A stretch of DNA of 64,000 nt from Cryptomeria japonica (Eukaryota > Streptophyta > Pinopsida > Cupressales > Cupressaceae), in NCBI RefSeq assembly GCF_030272615.1, contig NC_081412.1, forward strand, positions 139,376,747-139,440,746. The letters are read 5' to 3'. This document shows positions 46,573 through 56,258 of the stretch, piece after piece (the stretch's first letter is position 1; every line of letters starts with the position of its first letter). The notes under the pieces are model-generated. The model did not search any database. It had not been told where the DNA came from and was given only the letters and a program-made list of their open reading frames with translations. Both the position numbers and the translations under genes were made by a program.

Positions 46573-46650
46573 CATGCCGCCAGTCCCTGGAGGTCTCTAA
46601 AATGAACGTACTCGGTCCGACAAGTGCAATTGCGCTCTATAACCAGCCAT
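46573..46650 (-). pseudogene. Proposed first exon of the antisense gene of element B
   Basis: 78 bp from ATG 46648-46650 (MAGYRAQLHLSDRVRSF) to the donor at 46572. One TAG lies inside. It matches 4628-4702 of element A in length, in CGAGTACG and GACCTCCAG, and in the donor position, which is the main reason to call it an exon. Confidence 0.5.
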
Positions 46651-47015
46651 GATGATCAAATACTCAGAAACAAGCACAGAAATTGCAAAGAAAACAAGAA
46701 ACTATCAAATCACAAATGAACAAATGAAATCCTAGAATTCTCTATTAATAGCTCAAAAATTAGGGTTTTATGACACCTTGACGCCCGTGGTCCCCGCTAG
46801 CTTCAAACAACTTGTAGCCTACTCAAACGATTTCGAAATGACACGAAATTTCATACGCTTGTTCTTTACACTGGTATTGAAAACATGGTCTCAATTTTAT
46901 AATTTTTCGACCACCTTTTCCAAGGGGGCATATTTACACTACACAACAATACCAAGGCATATTGGGGCAGAATTTTTTTGTTTTCTTTGAAACAATGTCA
47001 TTCCGACTTTGTCTC
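46651..47015. other. Spacer between the antisense gene start and the polypurine tract
   Basis: No gene. It would contain the antisense promoter if the 3' LTR does not provide one. No clear minus-strand TATA box was fixed. Confidence 0.4.
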
Positions 47016-47028
47016 AAAGAGGGGCAAA
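47016..47028 (+). promoter_or_regulatory. Polypurine tract of element B
   Basis: AAAGAGGGGCAAA, broken by a single C, directly abuts the TG of the 3' LTR. It primes plus-strand synthesis. Confidence 0.88.
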
Positions 47029-48457
47029 TGTAGACACCTAAAAATGTCTTATTGATCATGTACTAATTATTCCTCTAATTGATTAAATAATTCTTTAATT
47101 ATTTAATTAAGTTAATTAATATTATTCTTCTAATTTCATATTTCCTCATAATCTTACTAATTATTCTATTTTCTATTTCTATCATCATTTAATCATTTTA
47201 ACCATTTTCTAAATGTTAATTAAATATTTATTATTTAATTAATTATGGTTAATTCCCAAATTTAAATAATTTTTATTATTTAAATAAATTAATTCTCAAT
47301 TTCTATTTTCCTATTCTATCATCATTTTAATCATTTTCTAAATACTAATTAAATATTTATTATTTAATTAATTATGATTAACTCCCCAATTTAAATAATC
47401 TTTATTATTTAAATAAATTACTAATTATTCAATTTCTATCTCTAAACATCTAATCATTCAACCCTTTTCTAAATATTAATTAAATATTTATTATTTAATT
47501 AATTATGATTTAATTCCTTTAAATTAAATAATCTTTATTATTTAATTAAATTCCATTTCTAACATAATTAAATAGTTTCTTTAAATTATTTAATTAGCTA
47601 ATTAATTCTTCCATTTCCAAATCCCCAAATTCTAATTTCATTTAATTTCATATTCTTCTAATTTCTTCCAAATTCAAATACATGTGCATGATTTCAAAAA
47701 CCAAATTGAAAATCAAAGTCAAGTTCTAAATATATTCAAATGCTAAATTGAATTAAATAAATTCAATTATTTGAATAATATCTCATGCAAAGATTAAATT
47801 GAAAATCTAAATCTAAATGCAAGCACATGCTAAATTAATTAATTCAATCAATTAATTAATTAAATCATTTATCTCTTCAACTTCTATTTCCATCTTCCAA
47901 TTAGCTTTTTCTAAATTAAGCTCTCTGTGTCATCTTCTTTATTTCCACCAATCATTCTTTTTCTTCCTTCAGTCAGCTTTTTCTCAATCAGTTGACTCCT
48001 TTAATCTATTCAATCTTTTGAGTTTCACTCCTACAATCAGCAGTTCAACTATCAACTTGCATTTGAGCTCACCTGAGTTCACACCTCTTGATCATTATGT
48101 TCCACCTTTCAATCAATCTCGTCCAATTTTCTATAAATTGAGCATCCAATCTCCATTTTCAATCCTCCTCAATCTTTAATCTGAATCACGAACTTTGAAT
48201 CTTTGTGTCACTTGCAGGTTACCAGCGCAATATCTAAGAGCCATCATACCACGAAGAGGAGAAGAGCAATGGAAGCAATATGCAGTCACGGAATAGGGAG
48301 CTTTAATTAATTTCATTCATAATTCCTATTGCTTTGATTGTGTCATTTCATTGTCTAGTTTGTTAGATTTGTTGATTAGATAGGGATTCGTGATTTCCCT
48401 TGTGCTTCTGATTGATAGCTTTGTTTATTTGAAGAATGAATTCTAGCATGCGTTACA
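47029..48457 (+). repeat. 3' LTR of element B
   Basis: 1,429 bp, begins TGTAGACACC and ends GCATGCGTTACA. Differences from the 5' LTR are mostly single substitutions, plus small indels such as the missing TCATTTTAA unit near 47325 and GGAATAGGG near 48290. The TATA-like box is at 48132-48139. Confidence 0.95.
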
Positions 48458-48462
48458 AGATA
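48458..48462. repeat. Right target-site duplication of element B
   Basis: AGATA, identical to 29581-29585. Confidence 0.93.
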
Positions 48463-48670
48463 TATTCTGACAAAGCATTTATGAAAATGTAGTGTTGAAA
48501 CAGGTTTTTGGGGGCAATGAAAGCTAGATTTCAACGAGTGGATTGAATGAAAGTCAAATCGCAATAAGGATTATGAGGGGGAGACATTATTATCGTGTTA
48601 TAGTGGTTTTATAGCTCTCATTTGCAGAGGAGCTTGTTTTCAGATTTGGAGGTGGGGGCACTGTAGATCT

Positions 48671-49207
48671 GTGATAATGGAAGCAAATTTTACTTTCAAA
48701 ATGCAGAAGAAACTTGTGCCTTTTGTGGGAAAAGCATCAAATAGACGTATACAAGGGTTATTTCTTTACAAAGATGACAGGTTGTTGGAGGCGGTAAATT
48801 TAATGTTGAGTGAGTATATTGTGCATATAAGACATAGGTATCTAACCAATATGGAAATCTACTCGCTAATTGCAAAGGAGTATTTGGTTGGATTGGAGTT
48901 TGTTCTTGAATGGATCATTCCAAGGGTTGGAATTGATGTTTCTGAAGGCGTGGAGGAGCACGGGAACCCCATACCTTTTGTGTATTGGCCAAAGAATGAA
49001 TTAAAAGAAAGATGTAGAGCAACGGCATGGCATGGATGGGAAGCCTTCAAGATGTTTGCAGGGCTTATGTGAGTGGAGGAAACTCTTCATGTGGCACACG
49101 AGATGGAAAGGGTGGAGATGGGACCTGAACTACGACCACATGCGTGCATAGAGGAAGCACGGAAAATATTAGCTAAGTTCGATGAGGAGAATCTACATGA
49201 GAGATAG
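48671..49207 (+). pseudogene. Second ORF downstream of the RNase H ORF, function unknown
   Basis: 133 codons (48671-49072), then one TGA, then 44 more codons in the same frame to TAG at 49205-49207. The coding-like composition continues across the stop (VEETLHVAHEMERVEMGPEL). It has a helical region (EIYSLIAKEYLVGLEFVLEW) and a Trp-rich stretch (RATAWHGWEAFKMF). If element B is removed, it lies about 280 bp after the RNase H stop on the same strand, so both may belong to one LINE-like element or one host transcription unit. No family recognised. Confidence 0.5.
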
Positions 49208-49319
49208 TAGTTTTTTTTTTATTTTCTGGTCAGCTCTGTAGGGGATAAATTTCTTTCTCTGTTAGATGTTTGGGAGAAATGGTGCCTGATAGACTGGTTT
49301 GTTTTGCTTATCGAGTTTT

Positions 49320-49358
49320 GGGTAAGTGCACAAAGATGGTGTGCAGAAAAGTGGACAC
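49320..49358 (+). repeat. Left terminal inverted repeat
   Basis: GGGTAAGTGCACAAAGATGG, then TGTGCAGAAAAGTGGACAC. Compare 52130-52178 (inverted) and 57197-57235 (same orientation). Confidence 0.8.
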
Positions 49359-49672
49359 ACGCCTAAAAAAACTTGTAAAAACAGGTACCGCGATCGCAGT
49401 ACTAAAAATTCAAATCACCCTGTGCGTGCTAAGTTTCGTTGTCCCCGACCCTAAAGGGACAAAAGCGTGTATGGGGTTCTTTTACAAAAATGACCGCATA
49501 CACGCTATTAGGCCCAATAATGTTTGCAGACCAATGTTAATATTTTTAGTACCCCGTGCGTGCTTTAAACGTATAAATACCTCGTATGCATTGTTAGGCC
49601 TTTAAAATATTTAGCAGACCAACGAACTAATAGTCCCAATACCCCATACGTGCTTTTTGTAGTAAAGAAAAT

Positions 49673-49835
49673 GTGAAGGAAAAGGGAGGGAGGGAGAGGG
49701 AGAGGGAGAAGGAGAGAGAGGGGGAGAGGGAGAGAGAAAGAGAGGGAGGGTGAGGGGGAGAGAGGGAGAGAGAGGGAGAGGGAGGGAGGGAGATAGAGAA
49801 TGGAAAAGGGAGAGAGAGAGAGGGTGGAAAAAGGG

Positions 49836-49869
<34 letters not shown>

Positions 49870-49897
49870 AGGGAGGGAGGGAGAGGGAGAATGGAAA

Positions 49898-49934
<37 letters not shown>

Positions 49935-49976
49935 GGAAAGGGGAGGGAGGGAGAGGGGGAGAGAGGGTGGAAAAGG

Positions 49977-50014
<38 letters not shown>

Positions 50015-50113
50015 AGTAAGGGAGCTAAAGGGGGTAGGGAGAGAGAAAGAGTGGGGAGGGAGAGAAGAAGAGAGAGAGGGATGCGGTATGGAGGAAGGGA
50101 GAGAGGGGGAGCA
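49673..50113 (+). repeat. Polypurine (GA-rich) tract of about 440 bp
   Basis: Almost only G and A for over 400 bases, with GAGAGA and GGGAGGGAGGG units; isolated T and C interrupt it. It could form triplex (H-DNA) or G-rich structures. The open frames of Arg/Glu/Gly within it are artefacts. Smaller GA tracts recur at 50583-50670 and 50820-50846. Confidence 0.95.
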
Positions 50114-50129
50114 TGTTGGTTTGTTATTA

Positions 50130-50820
50130 TTTTAAGCAGTATTGGTACTGCTTTTTATATTGTAATTATGGTTCATCTTGCCACCTTAGGATACCATATG
50201 ACCCCTTAGGACATCATATGATCCTAAAGGGTCATGTGGTATTATGTAGGGTCATACAGTGTCTTATGACCCCTTAGGACACCATATGACCCCTTAGGTA
50301 TCGTTATGGGTCATGTAATGTGTCCTTAGGGGTCATATTGTGTCTTACCACCCTTTAAGACACCATATGGTGTTGTTATGGGTCGTATGGTGTATTAAGG
50401 GGTCATATGGTGTCCTGTGACCCCTTAGGACACCATATGACCCTTTAGGTGTCAACTTTTGTAAGCAACACTAGCACTACCTTTTATATTGTAATAATGG
50501 TTCATCTTGCTACCTCGGGATATCGTATGACCCCTTAGGGCATCACATGCTCCTAAAGGGTCGTGTTGTGTTATGTGGGGTCTGGAGGGAGGGAGGGAGA
50601 GGGAGGGAGAGGGAGAGGGAGAGAGAGAGAGATGGGGAGGAAGAGATGGAGGGAGATGGGGGGAGAGGAAGACATGTCACATGATGTCATTAGGGGTCAT
50701 GTGGGGTCCTAATTGATCCACACATGTGTTACAACACCATATGACCCCTTAAGACACCATTTGACCCCTTGAGATATCATACATGGTCCGAAGAGGTCAT
50801 TAGGTGTTATGTGGGGTCCT
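50130..50820. repeat. ATATGACCCCTTAGG-type repeats with inverted copies
   Basis: Words CACCATATGACCCCTTAGG and their reverse complement CCTAAGGGGTCATATGGTG alternate, so the stretch can fold into stems. A larger unit of about 320 bp (starting TTTTATATTGTAATTATGG at 50152 and a variant at 50480) is duplicated, each followed or preceded by a GA tract. Confidence 0.8.
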
Positions 50821-50919
50821 GAGAGAGAGTGAGAGAGAGAGAGAGGAATACAATAAGATATCAAAAGACAATACATATCAATATACGTACATACACATAC
50901 ATACACACATATGTGTTTG

Positions 50920-51105
50920 TATATATACATATTATATTATATATTATATATTATATATAATATAATATATTATATATTATAATATATAATATAATATATT
51001 ATATATTATAATATATAATATAATATATTATATATTATATATATATATACATTATATTATATATATATATACATTATATTATATATATATATATATACAT
51101 ATATA
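50920..51105. repeat. TA-rich microsatellite (ATATTATATAATATA)
   Basis: Alternating ATATTATA and TATAATAT words over about 185 bp, self-complementary. Confidence 0.95.
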
Positions 51106-52129
51106 CATGAAATATCATACTTTACATATTATACATGTATACATATATGTATGCACACACCCACGTTGTAAACACAGGCACAAGCGCGTACATGTTGTTT
51201 CTAGATTTAACACCACGTACGTGCTTCTTGTTGTAAAAAAAGCTCATACACGGTTTTGTTTTAAAACTACCCCGTACATAATGTTTATAATACAGGGAGC
51301 CCATATGCGCTTTTGACTGTTTAGGCTTGTGAATAAGCCTGGATGACAAAGTTGTGGGTTGGAAGTTTGATTTCCATCTATTTCCCTCCTTTTGAACGTG
51401 TTTTGTTTTATCAACTTGGTTTCTCGACTTTGTCATCATCAGGTTTACACAAGTCATTAAGTGCGTATTTCTAAAATTGTCACCATATTCTCACCCATCT
51501 TCTGAGCTTTCTAACCATAGAATTTGTTTTAGAATTGAACAACAATAACATTATTATTTAATTCTTTTACCAATGTCTCCATTGTTCTCAGAGACATACG
51601 TGTACCATTTTATTAATAACTTTTAATCTACTTATCCAAATTTTAAAAAAATTATATATTATTGTAGTGCACTTGATTATTTACAATTTTAAAAAAAAAT
51701 GTATTTTCGATTGTTTTGGTGCAAGTTATGCTTCACGCACGAACAAGTACCTAATTTTCAGGGTGTGCTCGATTGGAAAAATCATAAAAAGAAAAATACT
51801 CAACAAAAAATATACAACTTCTAGTGTTCACTCTTAACTATCTTTCTGCCAAAGGATTTGTCAAAATATGAAATCTAACTATGACTTTTTTCATGCGCAC
51901 ATCAAACACTATGTTATGTTTTTTACAAAAAATCAGGGTCTATTTTTCGTGCGTGAAGAATTTAGCCCCCTTAATCTTATCCAATTTTGAAAAAAACTAG
52001 TAGTTTGTAAACTAGATTCAGAGTACTACAATCCTTTTTCTTTGATTATCTTCATATCTTGAGTGGATGGCTCTCAACTTTCTCTTCCAAGTTCAAGTTT
52101 ACCTGATTTCAGAAAGAAAAGAAAAAAAA
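51106..52129. other. Interior of the TIR element, right half
   Basis: No gene recognised. Words like CCACGTACGTGCTT at 51210 resemble CCCCGTGCGTGCTTT at 49553 and CCCCATACGTGCTTTT at 49640 in the left half, so both halves share decayed repeat units. Confidence 0.45.
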
Positions 52130-52178
52130 AGTGTCCACTTATACCCCCTTTTTGCACACCATCTTGGTGCACTTACCC
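52130..52178 (-). repeat. Right terminal inverted repeat
   Basis: Minus strand reads GGGTAAGTGCACCAAGATGG, then TGTGCAAAAAG and, after a 9-bp insertion, AAGTGGACAC. Confidence 0.8.
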
Positions 52179-52310
52179 TTTCGTAGTGTTTAAAGGTGGA
52201 TTTGGCGGGTTGTGTGTTGTATAAGTTTTTTTCACTGTTGTTTATTTGAACAATGTATACTCTAATTTTTCTTATTAATATAAACATAAATTATTACCGA
52301 CCAAAAAATA
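52179..52310 (+). other. Probable 3' tail of the LINE-like element
   Basis: GTGTGTTGTATAAGTTTTTT and a final ATTAATATAAACATAAATT run look like the end of a plant LINE transcript and follow on from 49208-49319 once the TIR element is removed. Tentative. Confidence 0.35.
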
Positions 52311-53325
52311 TATATTCTAAGAATGATACTAATTCCTGAGACAATCTTAACATCGAGGTATCTTCATCCCTGTGTTAAATGAGGGAAAATATTCTTCATC
52401 CAAATCGATAAGTTTAGGATAATCGAGGTCAAGATGGATGATAAATATAGCATTATTATGAAAAAGGTTCATGGTGGAAAGATATTGATAAGGACTAAAA
52501 ATGGCATCTACCTTCATGTTATCAATGGAAGAAGAGGTATGACTAGCAGTATCAACAATGTTGATAAGGGCATTGTAGTACTCATAATAGGAACCATATC
52601 CTAGCCCATGAGCAACATAATTTTCTTTTAGATACATACATGATCAAGAGGGTCTTGTTGCATAATTCATATGTTGGCACATACACATTGGAATGAGATA
52701 TTTATTTACCTTGTTTTGGTAGGGAAATGGATGCAAATACAAATCTGGAAACCTTGTTGCATCTCATTGCATTATGTCTTTGAAATATGATCTTTCGAAT
52801 GTAGGAAGGGTCACATCTCATATCTAGATATAAATATATTGTAAGATCCATTCACAAGTAGAATGGTGAATGTATATCAATGTAGAATAGAGCTAAGATA
52901 TAGATGAAGATGATATGTAAAGGATTGTATAAAAAAATATAAGGAGTTAGAAGGATATTTCATACAAACCAATTGACATGAATATATATAAATACTTTTG
53001 AAGTCTCATATGTGTGCTATCTATGTTCTAATTTTGATCAATAAGTTACATGTCGTTCGGATACAATTGCTTGTTGCCTCAATAGAACAAAGTCTAGGGT
53101 TAAATAATACAGTACCAAAAGTCCTTAAACTACAAAACTTTCGTCTACATTCCTCAAATTTCTACTAGCATTGGTTCCATTTCAAAAATGTTCAAGATCT
53201 TTGTTAAAAAGTAATTCTAAAAAACAATTGAGGATGATGTTGAAATTTCAAGTGCAAATATTAGTCAAGAGGAAATATAATAATGGTGATTAACTAATTT
53301 GGGAATGATAATTCTCCTAGTATTG
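52311..53325. other. Unassigned DNA; one 96-codon minus-strand frame
   Basis: The frame at 52347-52637 (YLKENYVAHGLGYGSYYEYY; DLDEEYFPSF) is free of stops and somewhat protein-like but matches nothing I recognise and has no neighbours. The remainder shows no gene. Confidence 0.3.
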
Positions 53326-54279
53326 TGTTATAATCGGGGATCACTGAGAGGGGGGTGAATCAATGATCTAACAGAATTTAAATCCACAAACTTATTCTTT
53401 ATCCACCGGTTAGCAATGCATAGCAAAAAAGAAGATAAACATGCAACAAAGAATACACAAATCTACAACACCAGATTTTTTACATGGAAACCCGAAAAGG
53501 GAAAAACCAAGGTGGGGTTGGAACCCACAATATCATATACTATGGTCAAGAGTACATAAATATTACATATATGGGGAATGCACTTACATTCAGGCTCACT
53601 ACCTAGAGCTCACTGCTCAATTACAATTGCCCAGAAGGCTACAACCTTCAGGGAAGTCTCACTGACTTACAATTTGATTACAATGTGGAAATACAAGGAA
53701 ATGAACTCTCAAGTAGCATCTCATAATGCAATAATGAGTTTTGTTTAAGCATTGAATCTCTAACTGTCTTCGCTCTGCAAATACCATGTCTCTGTCTCTA
53801 TCAGCTACCGAATTGAATGTGCACATGAAACTATGCTCAATCACCACACCACTAACATACCGAAAATAAATTGCCAAATTGATCTTATATATCCGGTCTT
53901 AACACAAAAATAATCTCCTTCAAGTCACCTTCAAGAAGTGTAACATGTAGCTCCAAGTTGGCTTCAATCTTGAACAAAAAATAGCACTGGACCAAAATAT
54001 TATAATCACATGCTTCCTAAGAGTCTTCCCAATCACCGAGATCACAAAAATAATCACCAAAAACACCACAATCATCGGAAATCATTCCGGATCAAAACAT
54101 TACTGAAATACCCTGGTTTACCGATTAACGACCTACCGGTTACCTCCATCTTTCGGATAAGATGAATCATGACTGTCGGATAGAATCACTAAGAAGAGTT
54201 GTCATCAATTACAACCCTAAAAAAATTTGCAACTACCGGAAGTCATCTAAAATCACTGGATGAGTGTCAACTGCCAACA
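53326..54279 (-). repeat. 3' LTR of the copia-like element
   Basis: Plus-strand ends TGTTATAATC and GTCAACTGCCAACA. The left end carries GAGAGGGGGGTGAATCA, like the solo LTR at 8942-10181 (GGGGGGGGTGAATTAG). The two share further blocks (GAATGCACNTACATTCAGGC). Confidence 0.8.
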
Positions 54280-54294
54280 ATCTCCCCCTTCGGC
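54280..54294 (-). promoter_or_regulatory. Polypurine tract of the copia-like element
   Basis: Minus strand GCCGAAGGGGGAGAT abuts the LTR start TGTTGGC. Confidence 0.8.
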
Positions 54295-54671
54295 ATTGAT
54301 GGGAACACCTGTGAAAAATGTCTAAGTGTTGAAATGTGTACACGAGATGAAAGAATAAAAGAATTCTAATGCTCCCCCTTAGATCAACAGTCCAAAAATA
54401 TCCATCACCAAACTGTACACTCTATACACAATTAGTTTGTACATAGTCACCTCATCTCTCCCCCTTTGACAGCAATGCCAAAGATGGGGTGTTGTCCAAA
54501 ATTGATATATAGATGAAAAACATTTTACAAATACTTGAAGAGGTCAGCATAAACAGTCTTCAAAAATCTCAGGTGAGTGTCCCACCCGCTCTTCAGGTTA
54601 TCCAAAACTGTGATAAATGCATTAAATACAGTAGCATAAATTTCTAATTCTCTCAAATTTGATGGTACAGG

Positions 54672-55456
54672 TCAGGCCAATTCCTTCATACAGTTCGCTT
54701 TATTACTTAGCATGGTATCTAACTGAATGGCAATTAGGTTCCAAAGTTCACCCACTTTCCTCAAAACTTTCTCCTTATCTACTTGAAGCCCTGAGATCTG
54801 ATCATTCAAGGCTATAATATGTCCTTTAATATTTCTGGTTAATGTTACATTGGGTTCAAAAGATTGAGAAATACTAGAAAGCTTCCCCTGACAGACACCT
54901 TTTTGATTATCAATCTCAATAGTAAATTTAGGCAAAATGAGGCAAGATTTGTATAATCTACCGACTTCTGACAATGTGTCAGAAATGGTCTGCAATCTTT
55001 TATTCAGTGTTGCCCTGTCATCTTCAATCATTTTCAAGAAAGTTTGTTTTCTAACTTCTTTAAACATGTCCAAAACTTTCTGAGTAGTCGTCTTCTCCAA
55101 AGAATCAAAATTGGTATTTACACTATTAATCAATTGTAATAATTTACCAAAGGGGTTGTTATTTGAATCTAACTATACATTGGAAACCACCTTCTGCAAA
55201 ACATCTATAGACATCAAAATTAGCTTTTTGTTAGGTCATTTTTTGATTTCACCATATCTTGACTGGCTTGTGCCTGAAGAGCATCAATAGCTATCATTCT
55301 TTCGGCTAGAGACATTTGATTGAAGGGTTTATCAAAACTAATGTTGAACTGTGGAAAATTCCCTTGGTTTTGGCTTTTTGTTGTGTCAATTGCCACAAGT
55401 ATTGGAGTCTATGTTGCCTTACCCTTTCCTCTATGTGTGATGCAGGAGGACTGGTG
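54672..55456 (-). pseudogene. Accessory (env-like position) ORF of the copia-like element, C-terminal part
   Basis: The frame at 54672-55133 (153 codons) is helical with coiled-coil spacing (FKEVRKQTFLKMIEDDRATL; LNDQISGLQVDKEKVLRKVG). Upstream fragments (FDKPFNQMSLAERMIAIDAL at 55260-55330) continue it with frameshifts. It lies between the presumed pol and the 3' LTR, where Sireviruses keep a third ORF. No signal peptide or membrane segment is visible, so calling it an envelope would be wrong; coiled-coil accessory protein is the safe description. Confidence 0.5.
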
Positions 55457-56253
55457 TGGTTCTTACTAGTTGGGCAGTTAGTAGTGGAATTTATTGGAGA
55501 TCGTGGCATTTCTTTATGTTTGAGAGTTTAGCGTTGTGGATTTTGATTTATTCCCTTGAGTTCGTTGTCTTTGTCATTTTTGAGTTTCATCGCATTTGGA
55601 TTTGATTCCGGTGAGATATCAATTTTGGTATTGGCCCGATTGATATGTTATTACCGGTTAGTCTGGCAGTGTGTTGAGTGAAGTTGGATCGGGTTGCGAT
55701 TGATTCCCGTGACTTGCAGATCGTTGATTTATGTTTCTTGTGTCTTGTCTGATGTTCTTGGAAGACCACGTGATGTTTTGTGCATTGGAAGTTGTTCTTA
55801 ATGATTTGAGCTGACATGTTACCATTAGCACGTTTCATGAACCAGTTGGTCTTTGGGCCGACTTGATCAAGTTATTATTATTTGTGGATGGTATAAATAG
55901 AAGTTTACGAATCATTTGAGAAGACAGAAGAGAGAAGATTGAAGACAGAGTTTAGAGATCGAGCGAAGATGTAGAACCGGTGAGATTCTGGTCCGGTGGA
56001 CTCAAGTCGGAAGGGCTGAGGTCCGGATTAGGGTTGAACCGGCAGATTGTTTCCGGAGGCCAATTTGATATGTGGATGATCTGTGGATCTTATGTTTGTA
56101 TCCTGGACTGTGATCCAGCATGTGGCATATGTAATTCTTCAGATTGTTATAAGATTCATTATTACTGTTTATAGGTTATGTATTTTGTGATGTTATCGGT
56201 TGTTCTTTCTACTTTATCTAGTGTTGTGTTACCGATTACCGGTATATTTTGCA
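55457..56253 (+). mobile_element. Solo LTR inserted in the accessory ORF
   Basis: 797 bp with TG/CA ends (TGGTTCTTAC and GTATATTTTGCA), flanked by TGGTG at 55452-55456 and 56254-56258. A good TATA box (TATAAATA) at 55892-55899, about 355 bp before the end, supports plus orientation. Removing it restores a continuous minus-strand coding stretch (GQPILAT to HKHQSSC). No internal domain. Confidence 0.75.
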
Positions 56254-56258
56254 TGGTG

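Larger units (their letters stand above)
29586..48457 (+). mobile_element. Element B: complete Tat-lineage Ty3/gypsy retrotransposon with an antisense gene
   Basis: 18.9 kb with both LTRs (1,431 and 1,429 bp, TG/CA ends), matching AGATA duplications, a PBS directly after the 5' LTR and a purine tract directly before the 3' LTR. Order on the plus strand: leader with repeats, gag, protease, G-patch, RT, RNase H, second RNase H, integrase. The antisense PMD gene lies in the last 5.4 kb. All domains of the lineage are present, but stops and a few frameshifts break each ORF, so it can move only with help from another copy. The high LTR identity (about 97-98% by eye) indicates a more recent insertion than element A. 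Confidence 0.95.
49320..52178. mobile_element. TIR element without coding capacity, rich in simple repeats
   Basis: A left terminus GGGTAAGTGCACAAAGATGG... (49320-49358) and an inverted right terminus (52130-52178) match at about 29 of the first 31 bases and again at AAGTGGACAC. Flanks give at most a 3-bp repeat (TTT at 49317-49319 and 52179-52181). It lies within the presumed LINE tail. Inside are a purine tract, ATATGACC-type repeats and a TA-rich tract, and no transposase. The same terminus begins the larger element at 57197, so this looks like its non-autonomous relative. The superfamily is not assigned. Confidence 0.75.

Noticed and set aside
49750-50135. Two overlapping open frames rich in Arg, Glu and Gly (89 and 111 codons)
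   Set aside because: They are translations of the GA-rich purine tract, which lacks stops in these frames by composition.
50880-51105. Possible microRNA-type hairpins
   Set aside because: Self-complementarity is explained by TA-rich microsatellite; no defined stem-loop of miRNA form.
52347-52637. 96-codon minus-strand frame as a host gene exon
   Set aside because: No motif, no splice-supported neighbours and no homologue recognised; kept only as unassigned DNA.
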